From JAKFYM01 sp964416595 (GTDB taxonomy: Bacteria > Bdellovibrionota > UBA1018 > CAIPTA01): 63,452 nucleotides of DNA. The stretch spans positions 1 through 63,452 of the forward strand of contig CAYQES010000018.1 of NCBI GenBank assembly GCA_964416595.1, read 5' to 3'. The position numbers and the translations under genes are program-made. Of this stretch, positions 32,711 to 42,474 are shown piece after piece (position 1 is the stretch's first letter; the number at the start of each line of letters is the position of its first letter). The notes beneath the pieces were generated by a model. It saw only the letters and a program-made list of their open reading frames with translations. It searched no databases and was not told the origin of the DNA.

Positions 32711-35092
32711 TCAATTGCATTCTTCCGCTGGCACGTTACGGTAGGTAAAAGTTTCTTGCACCACACTATCACCCATACAGCGATAGTTGGCCCTTTTGCC
32801 TGTCACTAAGTCTACCTCCAAGGTACGCAAGATGCCATCCGGATACGGTAGCGGCTGGCTTTCTTGTTGGGCATGGGTTTTAGCCATGAATTCTGTCCAT
32901 ACAGGTAAAGCGGCCACGGCTCCGGTTAATTTAAGAGCCTTACGATGTTTACGCACCACTTCATCATCCCGATCAAAACCCACCCAAGAAATGGCCAATA
33001 GTTTCCGGCTAAAGCCCGCAAACCAAGCGTCGCGAAATTCATTGGTAGTTCCTGTTTTTCCAGCAGCAGGCCACACAAACCCACCAGCCCGAGAAGATTT
33101 GGCCGTGCCGATATCAAACACAGAAGTCATGAGCTGCACCAAATTCGCCGTTTCTTCGGGAGGCAAAGCATGATCACTACGCTCTTGGTAACTAGCTACA
33201 GCGCGGCTGTCTTCCCCCACCACCGCCAGAGTGGAAGTGATCTCACGCCTTACACCAAAATTGGCCAAAGTGGTGTAAGCGGTGGCAATCTCCATAGGGG
33301 GAACATCAACGGCACCAAGCGATAAACTAGGAAACGGCTGTAAGGGCGTAGCAAAACCCGCCTGAGTTGCTGTCTCAACCAATTTATCCAAACCAGTTTG
33401 GATGGCCACTTGCGCAGCCACTGTGTTGATAGAATTGGCCAAGGCGTAACGAAGAGTAACGACGCCGGCAAAATCCTCGTCGTAATTCCGGGGAGTCCAA
33501 ACTTTTTCATCGAACTCATACGTGAAAGATTTATCTTCAAATTTTGAAATGGAATTCATGGGAGTGCCATCGGGATTGCGGCCGTGAATGAGCGCAGAAA
33601 GATACACAAAGGGTTTAATCAAAGATCCAATTTGCCGGCGCATGAGCAACGCGCGATTGTAGTTCGACTCTTCATAAGAGCGCCCTCCCACCAAAGCCAG
33701 CAAATGCCCAGAGGCTGGATCTACCGCTATAAACACTCCTTGCACCAACCGAGCTTCTGGCTCCTCTGTGCCTTCAGACAAGGGTTTCTTCTTTTTTTCT
33801 GCGTACTGCTTAATCCTACCCTCAATCGCCGCCACGCCACTAGCAACGGCCCGTTCCGCTAAAGCTTGGTAGTATGTATCAAGGGTGCTAAAAATCGTGA
33901 AGCCCGCACCCAATACTTCTTGTTCCGGCAAATCTTTCAGCAGTTGAGCTTGCACCATATCCGTGAAATAAGGGGCCCGATTTTGCACCAAGCTCACGCG
34001 AGCAAATTTTAGTTTTTCCTCTTTCGCTTTTTTGTATTCGGTTTCAGTGATCACGCCAGCTTCAAACATTTTTGTGAGCACCAATTCTTGCCGGGCCTTG
34101 GCTCGCTCGAAGTGGCGCATGGGGGAATAATAAATGGGACCACGCACGATGCCCGCCAATAGCGCTTGCTCGGCCACGGAAAGTTCATCCAGCACTTTAC
34201 CAAAGTAAAACTTGGCCGCCTCGCTCACTCCATGCACGGCGATATTGCCCGATTGTCCAAAATACACTTCATTGAGGTATTTCTCTAAAATTTGATCCTT
34301 GGAAAATTTAAACTCCAGCAGCATCGAAAACGCAGCCTCTTTGACTTTACGCCAAATGGTTTTTTGGCGAGTAAGATAAACATTCCGAGCCAGCTGTTGG
34401 GTGATGGTACTAGCTCCCTGAACATAACCACCAGAACGCAAGTTCACATAGATCGAGCGCAAAATCCCCCGGGGATCAATGCCCCCATGTTCGAGGAAGC
34501 GTTGGTCTTCGGTTAAAACAATCCCCTTCATTAAAGTGTGGGGAATTTGACCCAAGGGAACCGTGCGCCGCGCCTGCACATTGCCCTCATTTAATTGTGC
34601 CACGAGAGTTGGCTCCAGGGCAGCTCCAGGAACCTCGGTTCCATCCGCCGAACTCACCTGAAGAATCCGACCTGAATCCCAAGAAACAGTATATTTTGCG
34701 GGTCGAATGTCTGCCTGGGCATTACCGAATAAAATTTCTTTCGCCAGTTGCGGGTAGGTAAATTCATTGGTGAAAAAAACCAGCTGCGCCGGGCGCTTTA
34801 GATCATCCAACGTTAAAGAAAAAGTTCCGGGCGCTGTTACGTTTTCCGCCACGCCCACATCGCGATAGTCCCGCTCTTTGAAACGAAATCGGAGTTCTTC
34901 TGTGGAAGCGCCCACCCCTGGACGAAACCAATACAAACCAGAATAAACTCTGGTGGGCACAGAATCGAAGGTTTCATAAAAACGGGCTTCTAATTCCTCA
35001 GAAATAGAACGCGCAGCCAAAAAGGCCAAAAATAAAAAAAGAGGCGCCGCGATAGCGGAAAAAATAAGCAGACGACGGAGCTTTGGATTCAA
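32711..35092 (-). CDS. mrcB: Class A penicillin-binding protein (PBP1B-like)
   Basis: 793 residues if begun at the TTG at 35092, which has AAGGAG 7 bases upstream; an ATG at 35113 is also in frame but lacks a ribosome site. A membrane helix (~8-28) precedes a PBP1B-type UB2H-like region (RVYSGLYWFRPG), the GT51 glycosyltransferase (EDQRFLEHGGID, GASTITQQLAR, ILEKYLNEVYFGQ) and the transpeptidase with GSLIKP, NSIN and GKTGTTNE. It polymerises and crosslinks peptidoglycan. Symbol is by resemblance. Confidence 0.9.
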   Translation of the reverse strand: MNPKLRRLLIFSAIAAPLFLFLAFLAARSISEELEARFYETFDSVPTRVYSGLYWFRPGVGASTEELRFRFKERDYRDVGVAENVTAPGTFSLTLDDLKRPAQLVFFTNEFTYPQLAKEILFGNAQADIRPAKYTVSWDSGRILQVSSADGTEVPGAALEPTLVAQLNEGNVQARRTVPLGQIPHTLMKGIVLTEDQRFLEHGGIDPRGILRSIYVNLRSGGYVQGASTITQQLARNVYLTRQKTIWRKVKEAAFSMLLEFKFSKDQILEKYLNEVYFGQSGNIAVHGVSEAAKFYFGKVLDELSVAEQALLAGIVRGPIYYSPMRHFERAKARQELVLTKMFEAGVITETEYKKAKEEKLKFARVSLVQNRAPYFTDMVQAQLLKDLPEQEVLGAGFTIFSTLDTYYQALAERAVASGVAAIEGRIKQYAEKKKKPLSEGTEEPEARLVQGVFIAVDPASGHLLALVGGRSYEESNYNRALLMRRQIGSLIKPFVYLSALIHGRNPDGTPMNSISKFEDKSFTYEFDEKVWTPRNYDEDFAGVVTLRYALANSINTVAAQVAIQTGLDKLVETATQAGFATPLQPFPSLSLGAVDVPPMEIATAYTTLANFGVRREITSTLAVVGEDSRAVASYQERSDHALPPEETANLVQLMTSVFDIGTAKSSRAGGFVWPAAGKTGTTNEFRDAWFAGFSRKLLAISWVGFDRDDEVVRKHRKALKLTGAVAALPVWTEFMAKTHAQQESQPLPYPDGILRTLEVDLVTGKRANYRCMGDSVVQETFTYRNVPAEECN

Positions 35093-35154
35093 GCTGGTTC
35101 TCCTTGCGCACATTCAAGAGCGCAAAAAGCGGTTTTTCGTCTGTAGATTTTACC

Positions 35155-35184
35155 TTGACTTGACCCCAAATCACAGACTTATAT
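35155..35184 (+). promoter_or_regulatory. Possible promoter of the porin-like gene
   Basis: TTGACT, 18 bases, TTATAT, located 58 bases before the ATG at 35242 in the divergent gap with the PBP gene. The -10 is weak. Confidence 0.35.
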
Positions 35185-35241
35185 GGAACCTGCGTAAACC
35201 CGATTTTTTTGCAGCGCGGCCAAAACACCTGAAGGAGCCCC

Positions 35242-36792
35242 ATGAACTGTTCCTCGATAAATAAAATTACTCTATTTACTCTTGTAGCCGCCTTTGCGCT
35301 GGCTCCCAATGCAAATGCTCTTACCGTGGACTGGTCAGGGTATTTTCGGGCGGATCATAATTTCGTTCATAACTACCAGATGGATATCACCTCTCCTGGC
35401 TATTCAAATAGTGGACACACGGGCGAATATATTCCGGGCCAAGGAAAAAAGAGCACCACCTTCTCCAGCGTGTTTTTGAAACTGAAGCCCAAAATTTTGG
35501 TGAATGATAACGTGATCGTGCATTCCGAGTGGAATGTGGGTGATCCGATTTACGGTTTTTTCGGCCGCAGCGTTCCCCGGGAAGACCGCAACAATCCCTT
35601 CAGCACCGGTAAGGGGGGCTTTGAAATCTCCGCTTCCCGCCTCTGGCTCGATGTGCACACTGATTTCGGTACCATGCAAGTGGGGCGCGCTCCCTTTCAT
35701 TGGGGCCTAGGCGTAATCTTTAATTCGGGCGACAAAACCTTTGATCGCTACCAAAGCACCTCGGATACCATCCGTCTTGTATCAAAGTTCGGCTACCTAA
35801 GCTTAACTCCCATTTACGCTAAAAATTCTATGGGCAGAAACTTGGCGGGTTCGAGAAACCCCCTCACGGATACTGTCCTCCACGGCTCTGACGACGTTAC
35901 CGACTACGGATTGTCTTTAAGCTACGACAATCCCGAAGAGGATTTGTCTGCCGGGGGCATCTACTATAAGCGCAATGCTTCCCACTCCCAAACGAGCTAC
36001 TTTTATCCTTCTACGGCCACCACCTATGCTAGCGGCGCCAACGGCATGAACTTGAAGCTCATGGATTTCTTTGCCCGTAAATCCTGGAATGTTTTTGAAA
36101 TCGGCGCCGAGGTGCCTATTTACAGCGGTGATATCGGAGATTTAAATGGCGTCGGCGATCGCAACCATTATGCCGCTACTGCCATTGCCTTAGAAGCGGC
36201 GCTGAAGTTCGACACATGGAAACACACCCTCAAGGCGGGAACCGTGCCTGGCCAAATGCCCTTAACCACCGGCAATCGCGATCGCACCTTCCGCGCCATG
36301 CAATTCCATCGCTCCTATAAACTGGGGCAAATCCTATTTGGTTATAATTTAGGAAATTTTGGTCCCACCAATCCCGATGCCGTAGTGGGTACCGCCACCC
36401 AAGAAAACAGTGTGGCAAACAATACGGTTTCCCCCTACGACACCGCTATCACCAACGCGAAGTATCTTATGTTTTCCTCGGAAAAACGCTGGGAGCAGTG
36501 GGGCGTGAATATGGGAATTGTTTGGGCCCAAGCCAATCAAACCGCGGAAAGAGGCAAAGACGCCTTCAACCACCGCACCCGGCAATGGTTTACTTCGAAT
36601 GCTACTCAATCCAACAATATGGGATGGGAATTGGATCTAGGAACCCGCTATAATTGGGACGACAATATTTCCTTCGGAGCAGACTTCGGCTTCTTCTTTC
36701 CTGGAGATTACTTCAGCTTCACGAACAGCAGCATGCCAAAGGATACGAGCCGGGTTTCGGCTTTTTCGTTCACGGCGGCCACAGTTTTCTAA
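35242..36792 (+). CDS. Porin-like outer membrane beta-barrel protein
   Basis: 516 residues, GAAGGAG ribosome site. A signal peptide ends at ANA/LTVDW; the mature protein has alternating aromatic strands (for example WSGYFRADHNFV, GTMQVGRAPFHWGLG, WELDLGTRYNWD) and ends in ...ATVF, the C-terminal Phe recognised by the BAM machinery. Size fits a 16-18 strand barrel. Probably an abundant general or sugar porin; substrate unknown. It stands alone and is divergent from the PBP gene. Confidence 0.75.
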   Translation: MNCSSINKITLFTLVAAFALAPNANALTVDWSGYFRADHNFVHNYQMDITSPGYSNSGHTGEYIPGQGKKSTTFSSVFLKLKPKILVNDNVIVHSEWNVGDPIYGFFGRSVPREDRNNPFSTGKGGFEISASRLWLDVHTDFGTMQVGRAPFHWGLGVIFNSGDKTFDRYQSTSDTIRLVSKFGYLSLTPIYAKNSMGRNLAGSRNPLTDTVLHGSDDVTDYGLSLSYDNPEEDLSAGGIYYKRNASHSQTSYFYPSTATTYASGANGMNLKLMDFFARKSWNVFEIGAEVPIYSGDIGDLNGVGDRNHYAATAIALEAALKFDTWKHTLKAGTVPGQMPLTTGNRDRTFRAMQFHRSYKLGQILFGYNLGNFGPTNPDAVVGTATQENSVANNTVSPYDTAITNAKYLMFSSEKRWEQWGVNMGIVWAQANQTAERGKDAFNHRTRQWFTSNATQSNNMGWELDLGTRYNWDDNISFGADFGFFFPGDYFSFTNSSMPKDTSRVSAFSFTAATVF

Positions 36793-36818
36793 ACGCAAGC
36801 TAAAATTAAAAGCAAAAA

Positions 36819-36844
36819 AAACGGCTCCCTTTCAGGAGCCGTTT
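36819..36844 (-). terminator. Terminator between the porin-like gene and the periplasmic coiled-coil gene
   Basis: AAACGGCTCC pairs perfectly with GGAGCCGTTT over a 6-base loop. The longer U-tract is on the minus strand (TTTTTTT), with only GTTT on the plus strand; it can serve both convergent genes. Confidence 0.8.
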
Positions 36845-36869
36845 CCACTTGTGTTCCTCGGTTTGCCTC

Positions 36870-38447
36870 TTACAACCCGAAGAGACCTCCACGACTTCCA
36901 CCATTCGCATTCATACCGTTCATTCCTGCGCCGCTCATCATTTGCTGCATCCACAATTGTTGTTGGGCGTAGTAGGCAGCCGCATAGCTCTCGTACTTCA
37001 TCTGCCCAACCATACCGGCATACATATTCATCTGGCCTAAAGGATCCATGGTGTAGCCAGCGCCGTAACCGAAGGTCTGAACCTGCTGCAATTGGAAGGC
37101 AGCTAAGTTGGCTTCTGCGTCGTCACCGGATTCCCGGGCCAAGCTCTGCTCGATCATCTTAGACCGCGCTTTAGCTTGCTTCACGAAACCATCACAGCTC
37201 TTAGGAGTGAGGGGGTTTGCTTCCAAGCACTTCTTGAATTGGTCCATATGGATCGAACCAATTGCGTTGTCGAGTTCGCGCTTGCCTTCGTTATCGGCGT
37301 AATTTTTTGCTTCGTCGTACAACATCACTGCGGTTTTAATATCGTTATTGTTCGCAGCATGGGTGGCCAAGGCACTGTAACGTTGTGCAAAGGTTCCTTC
37401 CACAGCTTTGTAATCTTTAGCTTTCAAGAGTTTCTTGAGCTCGATTTTCCAATCTTTGATCGCTTTAGCGGCGGATTTATATCCATCCACAGGATCAGCG
37501 ATGATTCCATCTAAGATCTCAATGCGCTTTTCGATATAAGCTTTTTTAGCTTCTTCTTTGCCAGCAGTATCGAGAGTATCGAGCTTCAACAACTCTTCGT
37601 ACGCTTTTTTAGCTTCTTCCGCTGTTTCAGCGTTAGTGATTCTATCTTGTAAGCCGGCTTTATAAGCTTCTTCGGCTTCGGCTACGAGTGCATCGCTCGT
37701 TTCACCCAATAAATCAGCGATTGCATAGATCGCTTCTGTTAAGGCGGGCATATTGCCCTTTTTGCAATGCTCGGCTATTTCTTTTCGCGCCCTTTCTAAT
37801 TCTTCCACTTTTTCTTGCGCGGCGATAGCAGCGGCTTCGGCTTCTTGTTCAGCAATAGCTTCTTTTTCAGCCTCATCAGCATCGGCTTGTTGTTCCGCGC
37901 TGCCTTTGTGATAAAAGGTCACACCGGTTCTATCGGATAGTTTTTCATCAGAAACTTCTAAACTTGTATCATTTGGGTCACCAGCGTCCCGACGTAATAC
38001 ATAAAGTTCACCGCTTTGATCGGCGAGTTTTTGTCTTTTAAACACAGAGGAAACGGCAACCATTTCTTCTTTTTCATCAGCTTTGAAGCCGTTTGCACAG
38101 GCAGGTATGTTGAATTGAAGGAGGTGTTTTCCTTCTTTATATTTATAATCTACAGAAGCGTTTTTTGTGCAGCGCTTGGGTATGGCTCCTACGAATTGAA
38201 TGTCGCGGTCGTTTTTCTGCACTTTGAAATTAGGAATAATAGTATTTAGTTCGCCTACGCTAACACCTACTTTGCCTACAAGACCATTGGTAGAGGCTGT
38301 TTCTTCAGCAACAACATCCACCGAGATAACTGCGTCGACTAAAGAATTGAAATCAATGGATTCATCAGCTCTCGCGATAGGGTTCATTACACCCAACATT
38401 AGGGCTATTAGGGCTAGGTTTTGCGGTCCACGTTTAGCGTTTTTCAT
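36870..38447 (-). CDS. Large secreted coiled-coil protein of unknown function
   Basis: 525 residues from ATG 38447 (GGAGAGAG upstream). A signal peptide ends ARA/DES. An N-terminal beta-rich domain (~30-170) is followed by an Ala/Glu-rich coiled coil (~175-225) and helical repeats with tetratricopeptide-like spacing (~230-420). The C-terminal ~90 residues are rich in Gln, Met, Tyr and Gly (QQQLWMQQMMSG) and end in a Gly-rich tail. I recognise no family. Probably periplasmic or surface exposed, perhaps a multimerising scaffold. Confidence 0.65.
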   Translation of the reverse strand: MKNAKRGPQNLALIALMLGVMNPIARADESIDFNSLVDAVISVDVVAEETASTNGLVGKVGVSVGELNTIIPNFKVQKNDRDIQFVGAIPKRCTKNASVDYKYKEGKHLLQFNIPACANGFKADEKEEMVAVSSVFKRQKLADQSGELYVLRRDAGDPNDTSLEVSDEKLSDRTGVTFYHKGSAEQQADADEAEKEAIAEQEAEAAAIAAQEKVEELERARKEIAEHCKKGNMPALTEAIYAIADLLGETSDALVAEAEEAYKAGLQDRITNAETAEEAKKAYEELLKLDTLDTAGKEEAKKAYIEKRIEILDGIIADPVDGYKSAAKAIKDWKIELKKLLKAKDYKAVEGTFAQRYSALATHAANNNDIKTAVMLYDEAKNYADNEGKRELDNAIGSIHMDQFKKCLEANPLTPKSCDGFVKQAKARSKMIEQSLARESGDDAEANLAAFQLQQVQTFGYGAGYTMDPLGQMNMYAGMVGQMKYESYAAAYYAQQQLWMQQMMSGAGMNGMNANGGSRGGLFGL

Positions 38448-38821
38448 ATCTCTCTCCACTGCAAATTTTGGCCAGCGCTTCACAAGCTAAAGGCTGGTAA
38501 AGTTTCCCACTTCGTCCACGGGGGATTCCTTACTGGAATAGTCTGCAATGCCGATGCCAGAGCCCGGAAAATCAGCCATAATCCATAAATTTCAATGGTT
38601 TAGACCAAAGTCCATCCTCGGCCTGCACAAAAGATAGACGGGTTCACTGACTGAATTTTAGACGCTACCGTCCAAAAAACGATCACCGCCCCCCCTATTT
38701 TCTATAAAACTAGAGTAAATACAGGGAGTTAAAAGAACTGACTAAAAATCGTACAGCAAAAATAAAGTCATGACACCCCTCTTAACCCTGTAGTAAGACT
38801 GGGGAAATAATTAGAGGTGCA
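38448..38821. other. Intergenic region before the lysine island
   Basis: 374 bases between divergent genes. On the minus strand a 30-residue frame (38487-38579, starting MADFPGSG) has no clear ribosome site and I do not call it. The plus-strand side ends with GAGGTG before the dehydrogenase start. No clear promoter, repeat or RNA is seen. Confidence 0.4.
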
Positions 38822-39877
38822 ATGATGGCGGTCTTCGAAAAGATCCAGGCAGACAATTATGAACAAATCCTTTTTTGTAACGATAATAAGGTGGGTTTAA
38901 AGGCCATTATCGCTATCCATAATTCTGCTTTGGGCCCCGCCACCGGCGGTTGCCGCATGTGGAACTACCGCAATGAAGAAGAGGCGCTCACAGATGTGCT
39001 TCGTCTTTCTAAAGGCATGACATACAAAGCCTCTATTTCTCATCTGCCTCTGGGGGGCGGAAAAAGCATCATCATCGGCGATACCTCCCAAAAAACACCG
39101 GAACTACTGCGGCGTTTTGGCGATTTTGTAGAAAAACTCAAAGGCCACTACATCACCGCGAAAGACGTGGGCATTGATTCGAACGATTTAAAAACGATCA
39201 AGAGCCGCACTTCCCATATTTTAGGAATTGCCGGTGAAACAAACTCTAGCGGCGATCCCTCGCCGGTAACTGCGTGGGGTGTGTACAATGGAATGCTCGC
39301 TTGCGCGGAAAAAGCCTTTGGCAAAAAATCTTTAAAGGGCTTAACCATCGCTCTCCAAGGCCTCGGCGCAGTGAATTTTCATTTGTTAAAACATTTGCAC
39401 CAAGAAGGTGCCAAAGTGGTGGGCTGTGACATCAACCCAGAATCCGTGAATCGGGCACAAAAAGAATTCGGCATCGAAATCACGAGCCCCGAATCCATTT
39501 ATGACCAAACGTGCGAGATTTTTAGCCCGGGAGCCCTTGGAGCTGTAGTGAACAGTCAAACTCTCGGTCGCTTAAAATGCAAAGTGATCGCTGGCGGCGC
39601 CAACAACCAGTTAGCCACAGAGAAAGATGGCGAAGAGCTTTTGAAAAAAGGAATTCTCTATGCTCCTGATTACGCCATCAATGCGGGCGGCTTGATCAAT
39701 ATTTATCACGAACGGGAAGGCTACAATCGGGACAAAGCCTACGCTCACGTGGCTCGCATCTACGACACCATGAAAAAAATCTTGGAAGTCTCGGAAGCAG
39801 AAAAACTTCCTACCAATACGGTGGCCAATCGCATTGCCGAAGAACGGGTGCGCGAGGCCGAACGTGCTCGACACTAA
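38822..39877 (+). CDS. Leu/Val/Phe-type amino-acid dehydrogenase
   Basis: 351 residues (a second ATG at 38825 is equally possible; GAGGTG lies upstream). NAD-dependent oxidative deaminase of the Glu/Leu/Phe/Val dehydrogenase family. LPLGGGKSI carries the catalytic Lys, ITAKDVGID the substrate-side Asp, and the NAD-binding fold has LQGLGAVNFHLL. First gene of a tight plus-strand run; the next gene, kdd, overlaps its end by 14 bases. In a lysine-degrading operon it could recycle amino groups or NAD; its true substrate is not readable. Confidence 0.85.
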   Translation: MMAVFEKIQADNYEQILFCNDNKVGLKAIIAIHNSALGPATGGCRMWNYRNEEEALTDVLRLSKGMTYKASISHLPLGGGKSIIIGDTSQKTPELLRRFGDFVEKLKGHYITAKDVGIDSNDLKTIKSRTSHILGIAGETNSSGDPSPVTAWGVYNGMLACAEKAFGKKSLKGLTIALQGLGAVNFHLLKHLHQEGAKVVGCDINPESVNRAQKEFGIEITSPESIYDQTCEIFSPGALGAVVNSQTLGRLKCKVIAGGANNQLATEKDGEELLKKGILYAPDYAINAGGLINIYHEREGYNRDKAYAHVARIYDTMKKILEVSEAEKLPTNTVANRIAEERVREAERARH

Positions 39878-40922
39878 AAAACATTTGGGCATCCACCGGG
39901 TTTTAGAACCCGCGGGCACCCTGCCTCAACAAGCGAAACGCTTGGATACTTCACTGCCGTGCAGGCCCGAAGAAATTTTAGTGGAAGTTTCGAGCCTGAA
40001 TGTGGATTCCGCAAGCTTCCACCAATTTTATGCCGCTAATGCTAAAGATCCCGAACGCACTGGCGCAGCGATTCTGCAAGTGATCCAAGAAAGAGGAAAA
40101 CTACAAAACCCTGTAACGGGATCCGGCGGCATGCTCCTCGGCACCGTGAAGGAAGTGGGCACCGGCATCACCAAGAGCGATTTAAAATCTTTGCGGCCCG
40201 GCGATCGCATTGCCACCCTTGTTTCTCTCACACTCACCCCGCTTCATATCCGGCGCATCTTAAGAGTGATTCCGGAAATAGAACGGGTGGAAGTGGAGGG
40301 CCACGCCCTGCTTTTCAACAGCGGCATTGCCGCAAAACTGCCAACAGATATCAGTGAAGGTTTAGCCCTGGCGGCTCTGGATGTTTGTGGGGCGCCGGCA
40401 CAAACCGCTCGGCTCGTAAAACCCGGCATGAATGTGGCAGTGATTGGTGGCGGCGGTAAAAGCGGGCTACTTTGCTTGTATGAAGCCCGTAAACGCCTGG
40501 GGATTACGGGAAAAGTAGTGGCTTTCGAATATTCTCCGGCCGCCTGTGAGCGCCTGCGTTCTTTTTCTTTTGTGGATGAAGTGATTCAAGGCAATGCCCA
40601 AGATGCTGTGGCCGCCTCGGAAGCCATCAAAATCGCCTTCGGCGGAACTGGCGCTGATTTGGTGATCAATGTGGCCAATGTTCCAGGAACAGAAATGGCG
40701 AGTATCCTTGCGGCAAAATCTTTGGGCACCGTTTATTTTTTTAGCATGGCCACTAGCTTTTCCGCCGCGGCCCTTGGTGCCGAGGGAGTAGCCGCCGATG
40801 TGAATCTCATGATCGGGAATGGCTACACAGAGGGCCACGCAGAACTTACATTTGAGCTATTGCGAGAGAGCCAGGAGCTGCGTACAATTCTGGGATCTCT
40901 CTATGAAACTCGCCCTGGATAA
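39864..40922 (+). CDS. kdd: L-erythro-3,5-diaminohexanoate dehydrogenase
   Basis: 352 residues from GTG 39864, with GAGG six bases upstream and a start inside the previous gene. Kdd oxidatively deaminates 3,5-diaminohexanoate to 3-keto-5-aminohexanoate in lysine fermentation. HLGIHRVLEPAG at the start, PVTGSGGMLLG and the Rossmann VIGGGGKSGLLC are typical. Assignment is strongly supported by the following kamD and kamE and by kce 4.4 kb on. It overlaps kamD by 20 bases. Confidence 0.9.
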   Translation: MLDTKKHLGIHRVLEPAGTLPQQAKRLDTSLPCRPEEILVEVSSLNVDSASFHQFYAANAKDPERTGAAILQVIQERGKLQNPVTGSGGMLLGTVKEVGTGITKSDLKSLRPGDRIATLVSLTLTPLHIRRILRVIPEIERVEVEGHALLFNSGIAAKLPTDISEGLALAALDVCGAPAQTARLVKPGMNVAVIGGGGKSGLLCLYEARKRLGITGKVVAFEYSPAACERLRSFSFVDEVIQGNAQDAVAASEAIKIAFGGTGADLVINVANVPGTEMASILAAKSLGTVYFFSMATSFSAAALGAEGVAADVNLMIGNGYTEGHAELTFELLRESQELRTILGSLYETRPG

Positions 40923-42474
40923 AAAAAAGATCGCCACTTGCCGGAAGCTCGCCGTTTCCATTTCCGCTGATGTTAAAAAAATGATCGATTCCCACTCCAC
41001 CGTGGCCACAGAGCGCTCAGTGCTGCGTTTAATGGGAATTGAAGACGCTAAAGTGATCGGCAAAAATAAATACCCATTCGTGAACATGATCGTGGATCAA
41101 CTCCAAGAAGATGGTGCCCTCGGCCAAGGTGCTTCTCTTTGGATGGCGAATGCCTGCCTGGATTCAGGGAAGAGCCCCCAAGAAGTAGCGGCAGCCGTAG
41201 CTGAAGGAAAAATTCGGCTAGCAAAAATTCCTTTGCAAAAAAATGCCCGCAAAAAAGCCGATTCGTTTGCCCAAGCGGGATTAAAGCAATTGGTTAGAAT
41301 GCGCCAGGAAAGAAATAAGCTCATCAAAAAGGGGAAAGACCCTCAAGATCGCTCTTTCCAAAAGCCCCCACTAAAATATGTGATCGTGGCTTCGGGAAAT
41401 ATTTTTGAAGATGTGGTGCAAGCCCGCTCCGCAGCCCAGGCTGGTGCCGATGTGATCGCTGTGATTCGCTCCACCGCCCAATCACTTTTAGATTATGTGC
41501 CACACGGTGCCACCACCGAAGGCTTTGGCGGAACGTATGCCACCCAAGAAAATTTCCGCATCATGCGCAAAGCCTTAGATGAAGAAAGTTTAAAACTTGG
41601 GCGTTACATCCGCCTCACCAATTATTCCTCAGGGCTATGCATGCCCGAGATCGCCACCATCGCGGCCCAGGAAAGATTGGATTTTTTGCTTTGTGATTCT
41701 CTCTACGGCATTCTCTTTCGCGATATCAACATGAAACGCACTTTGATCGACCAGCACTTCTCCCGTTTGGTTTGCGCGCTTTCAGAAATTTATATCAATA
41801 CCGGCGAAGATAATTATCTCACCACAGCGGATGCGGTGGAAAATGGCCACCAAGTGCTCTCCTCCCAATTCATCAACGAGCGCTTTGCGCTATCGGCCAA
41901 TATGAAAGAAGAATTCATGGGCCTCGGGCACGCCATGGAGATGAATCCCTGGCATCCAGATGTGATTCTCCTCGAGATCGCCCGCGCACAAATGACCCGG
42001 GATATTTTTCCGAAAGCCCCCTTGAAATATATGCCCCCCACCCGCCACATGGAGGGCGATATCTTTTTTGGTCATGTGTATGATTCTATTTTCAATCTCG
42101 TGAGCGTGCTCACCAATCAGGGCATCCATCTTTTAGGCATGCCCACAGAAGCGATCCACACCCCGCTCTTGGGCGATCGTTATATGGCACTGAAAAGCTG
42201 TAATTATATTTTCGGGGGCGCTGAAAATTTAAGCAAAGAAATCATCTTCCGCAAAAATGGAAAAATCGAGAACTGGTCGAAAAAAGTTTTAGACGATTCC
42301 CTAAAACTCCTAAAACAAATCGAAAAAATTGGTCTCTTTAAAGCTATTGAAAAAAAATGTTTTGCGGAAGTGAGTCGAAAACTCGATGGGGGTAAGGGCT
42401 ACAACGGAGTTTTTACTAAAGAAGAAAATTACTACAATCCCTTTTTAGAGCGCCTTGAGGGGAGGAAGTATTGA
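40903..42474 (+). CDS. kamD: Lysine 5,6-aminomutase alpha subunit
   Basis: 523 residues from ATG 40903 (the frame extends upstream but this start overlaps kdd and gives the family length of ~515). With KamE it forms the adenosylcobalamin- and PLP-dependent enzyme that moves the terminal amino group of beta-lysine or D-lysine to C5. It is a TIM-barrel subunit; recognisable stretches include IRSTAQSLLDYVPHG, GGTYATQENFRIMRKA and RLTNYSSGLCMPEIA. Overlaps kamE. Confidence 0.93.
   Translation: MKLALDKKKIATCRKLAVSISADVKKMIDSHSTVATERSVLRLMGIEDAKVIGKNKYPFVNMIVDQLQEDGALGQGASLWMANACLDSGKSPQEVAAAVAEGKIRLAKIPLQKNARKKADSFAQAGLKQLVRMRQERNKLIKKGKDPQDRSFQKPPLKYVIVASGNIFEDVVQARSAAQAGADVIAVIRSTAQSLLDYVPHGATTEGFGGTYATQENFRIMRKALDEESLKLGRYIRLTNYSSGLCMPEIATIAAQERLDFLLCDSLYGILFRDINMKRTLIDQHFSRLVCALSEIYINTGEDNYLTTADAVENGHQVLSSQFINERFALSANMKEEFMGLGHAMEMNPWHPDVILLEIARAQMTRDIFPKAPLKYMPPTRHMEGDIFFGHVYDSIFNLVSVLTNQGIHLLGMPTEAIHTPLLGDRYMALKSCNYIFGGAENLSKEIIFRKNGKIENWSKKVLDDSLKLLKQIEKIGLFKAIEKKCFAEVSRKLDGGKGYNGVFTKEENYYNPFLERLEGRKY

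Noticed and set aside
34998..35309. 103-residue minus-strand frame before the class A PBP
   Set aside because: Overlaps the start of the PBP and of the divergent porin-like gene; no ribosome site or homology.
38447..38475. Sigma-54-like site (TGGC...TTGC) on the minus strand before the coiled-coil gene
   Set aside because: GG and GC are 9 bases apart instead of 10, and the site nearly touches the ribosome site, leaving no room for a leader.
38487..38579. 30-residue minus-strand frame upstream of the coiled-coil gene
   Set aside because: No good ribosome site and no notable sequence features; cannot be supported.
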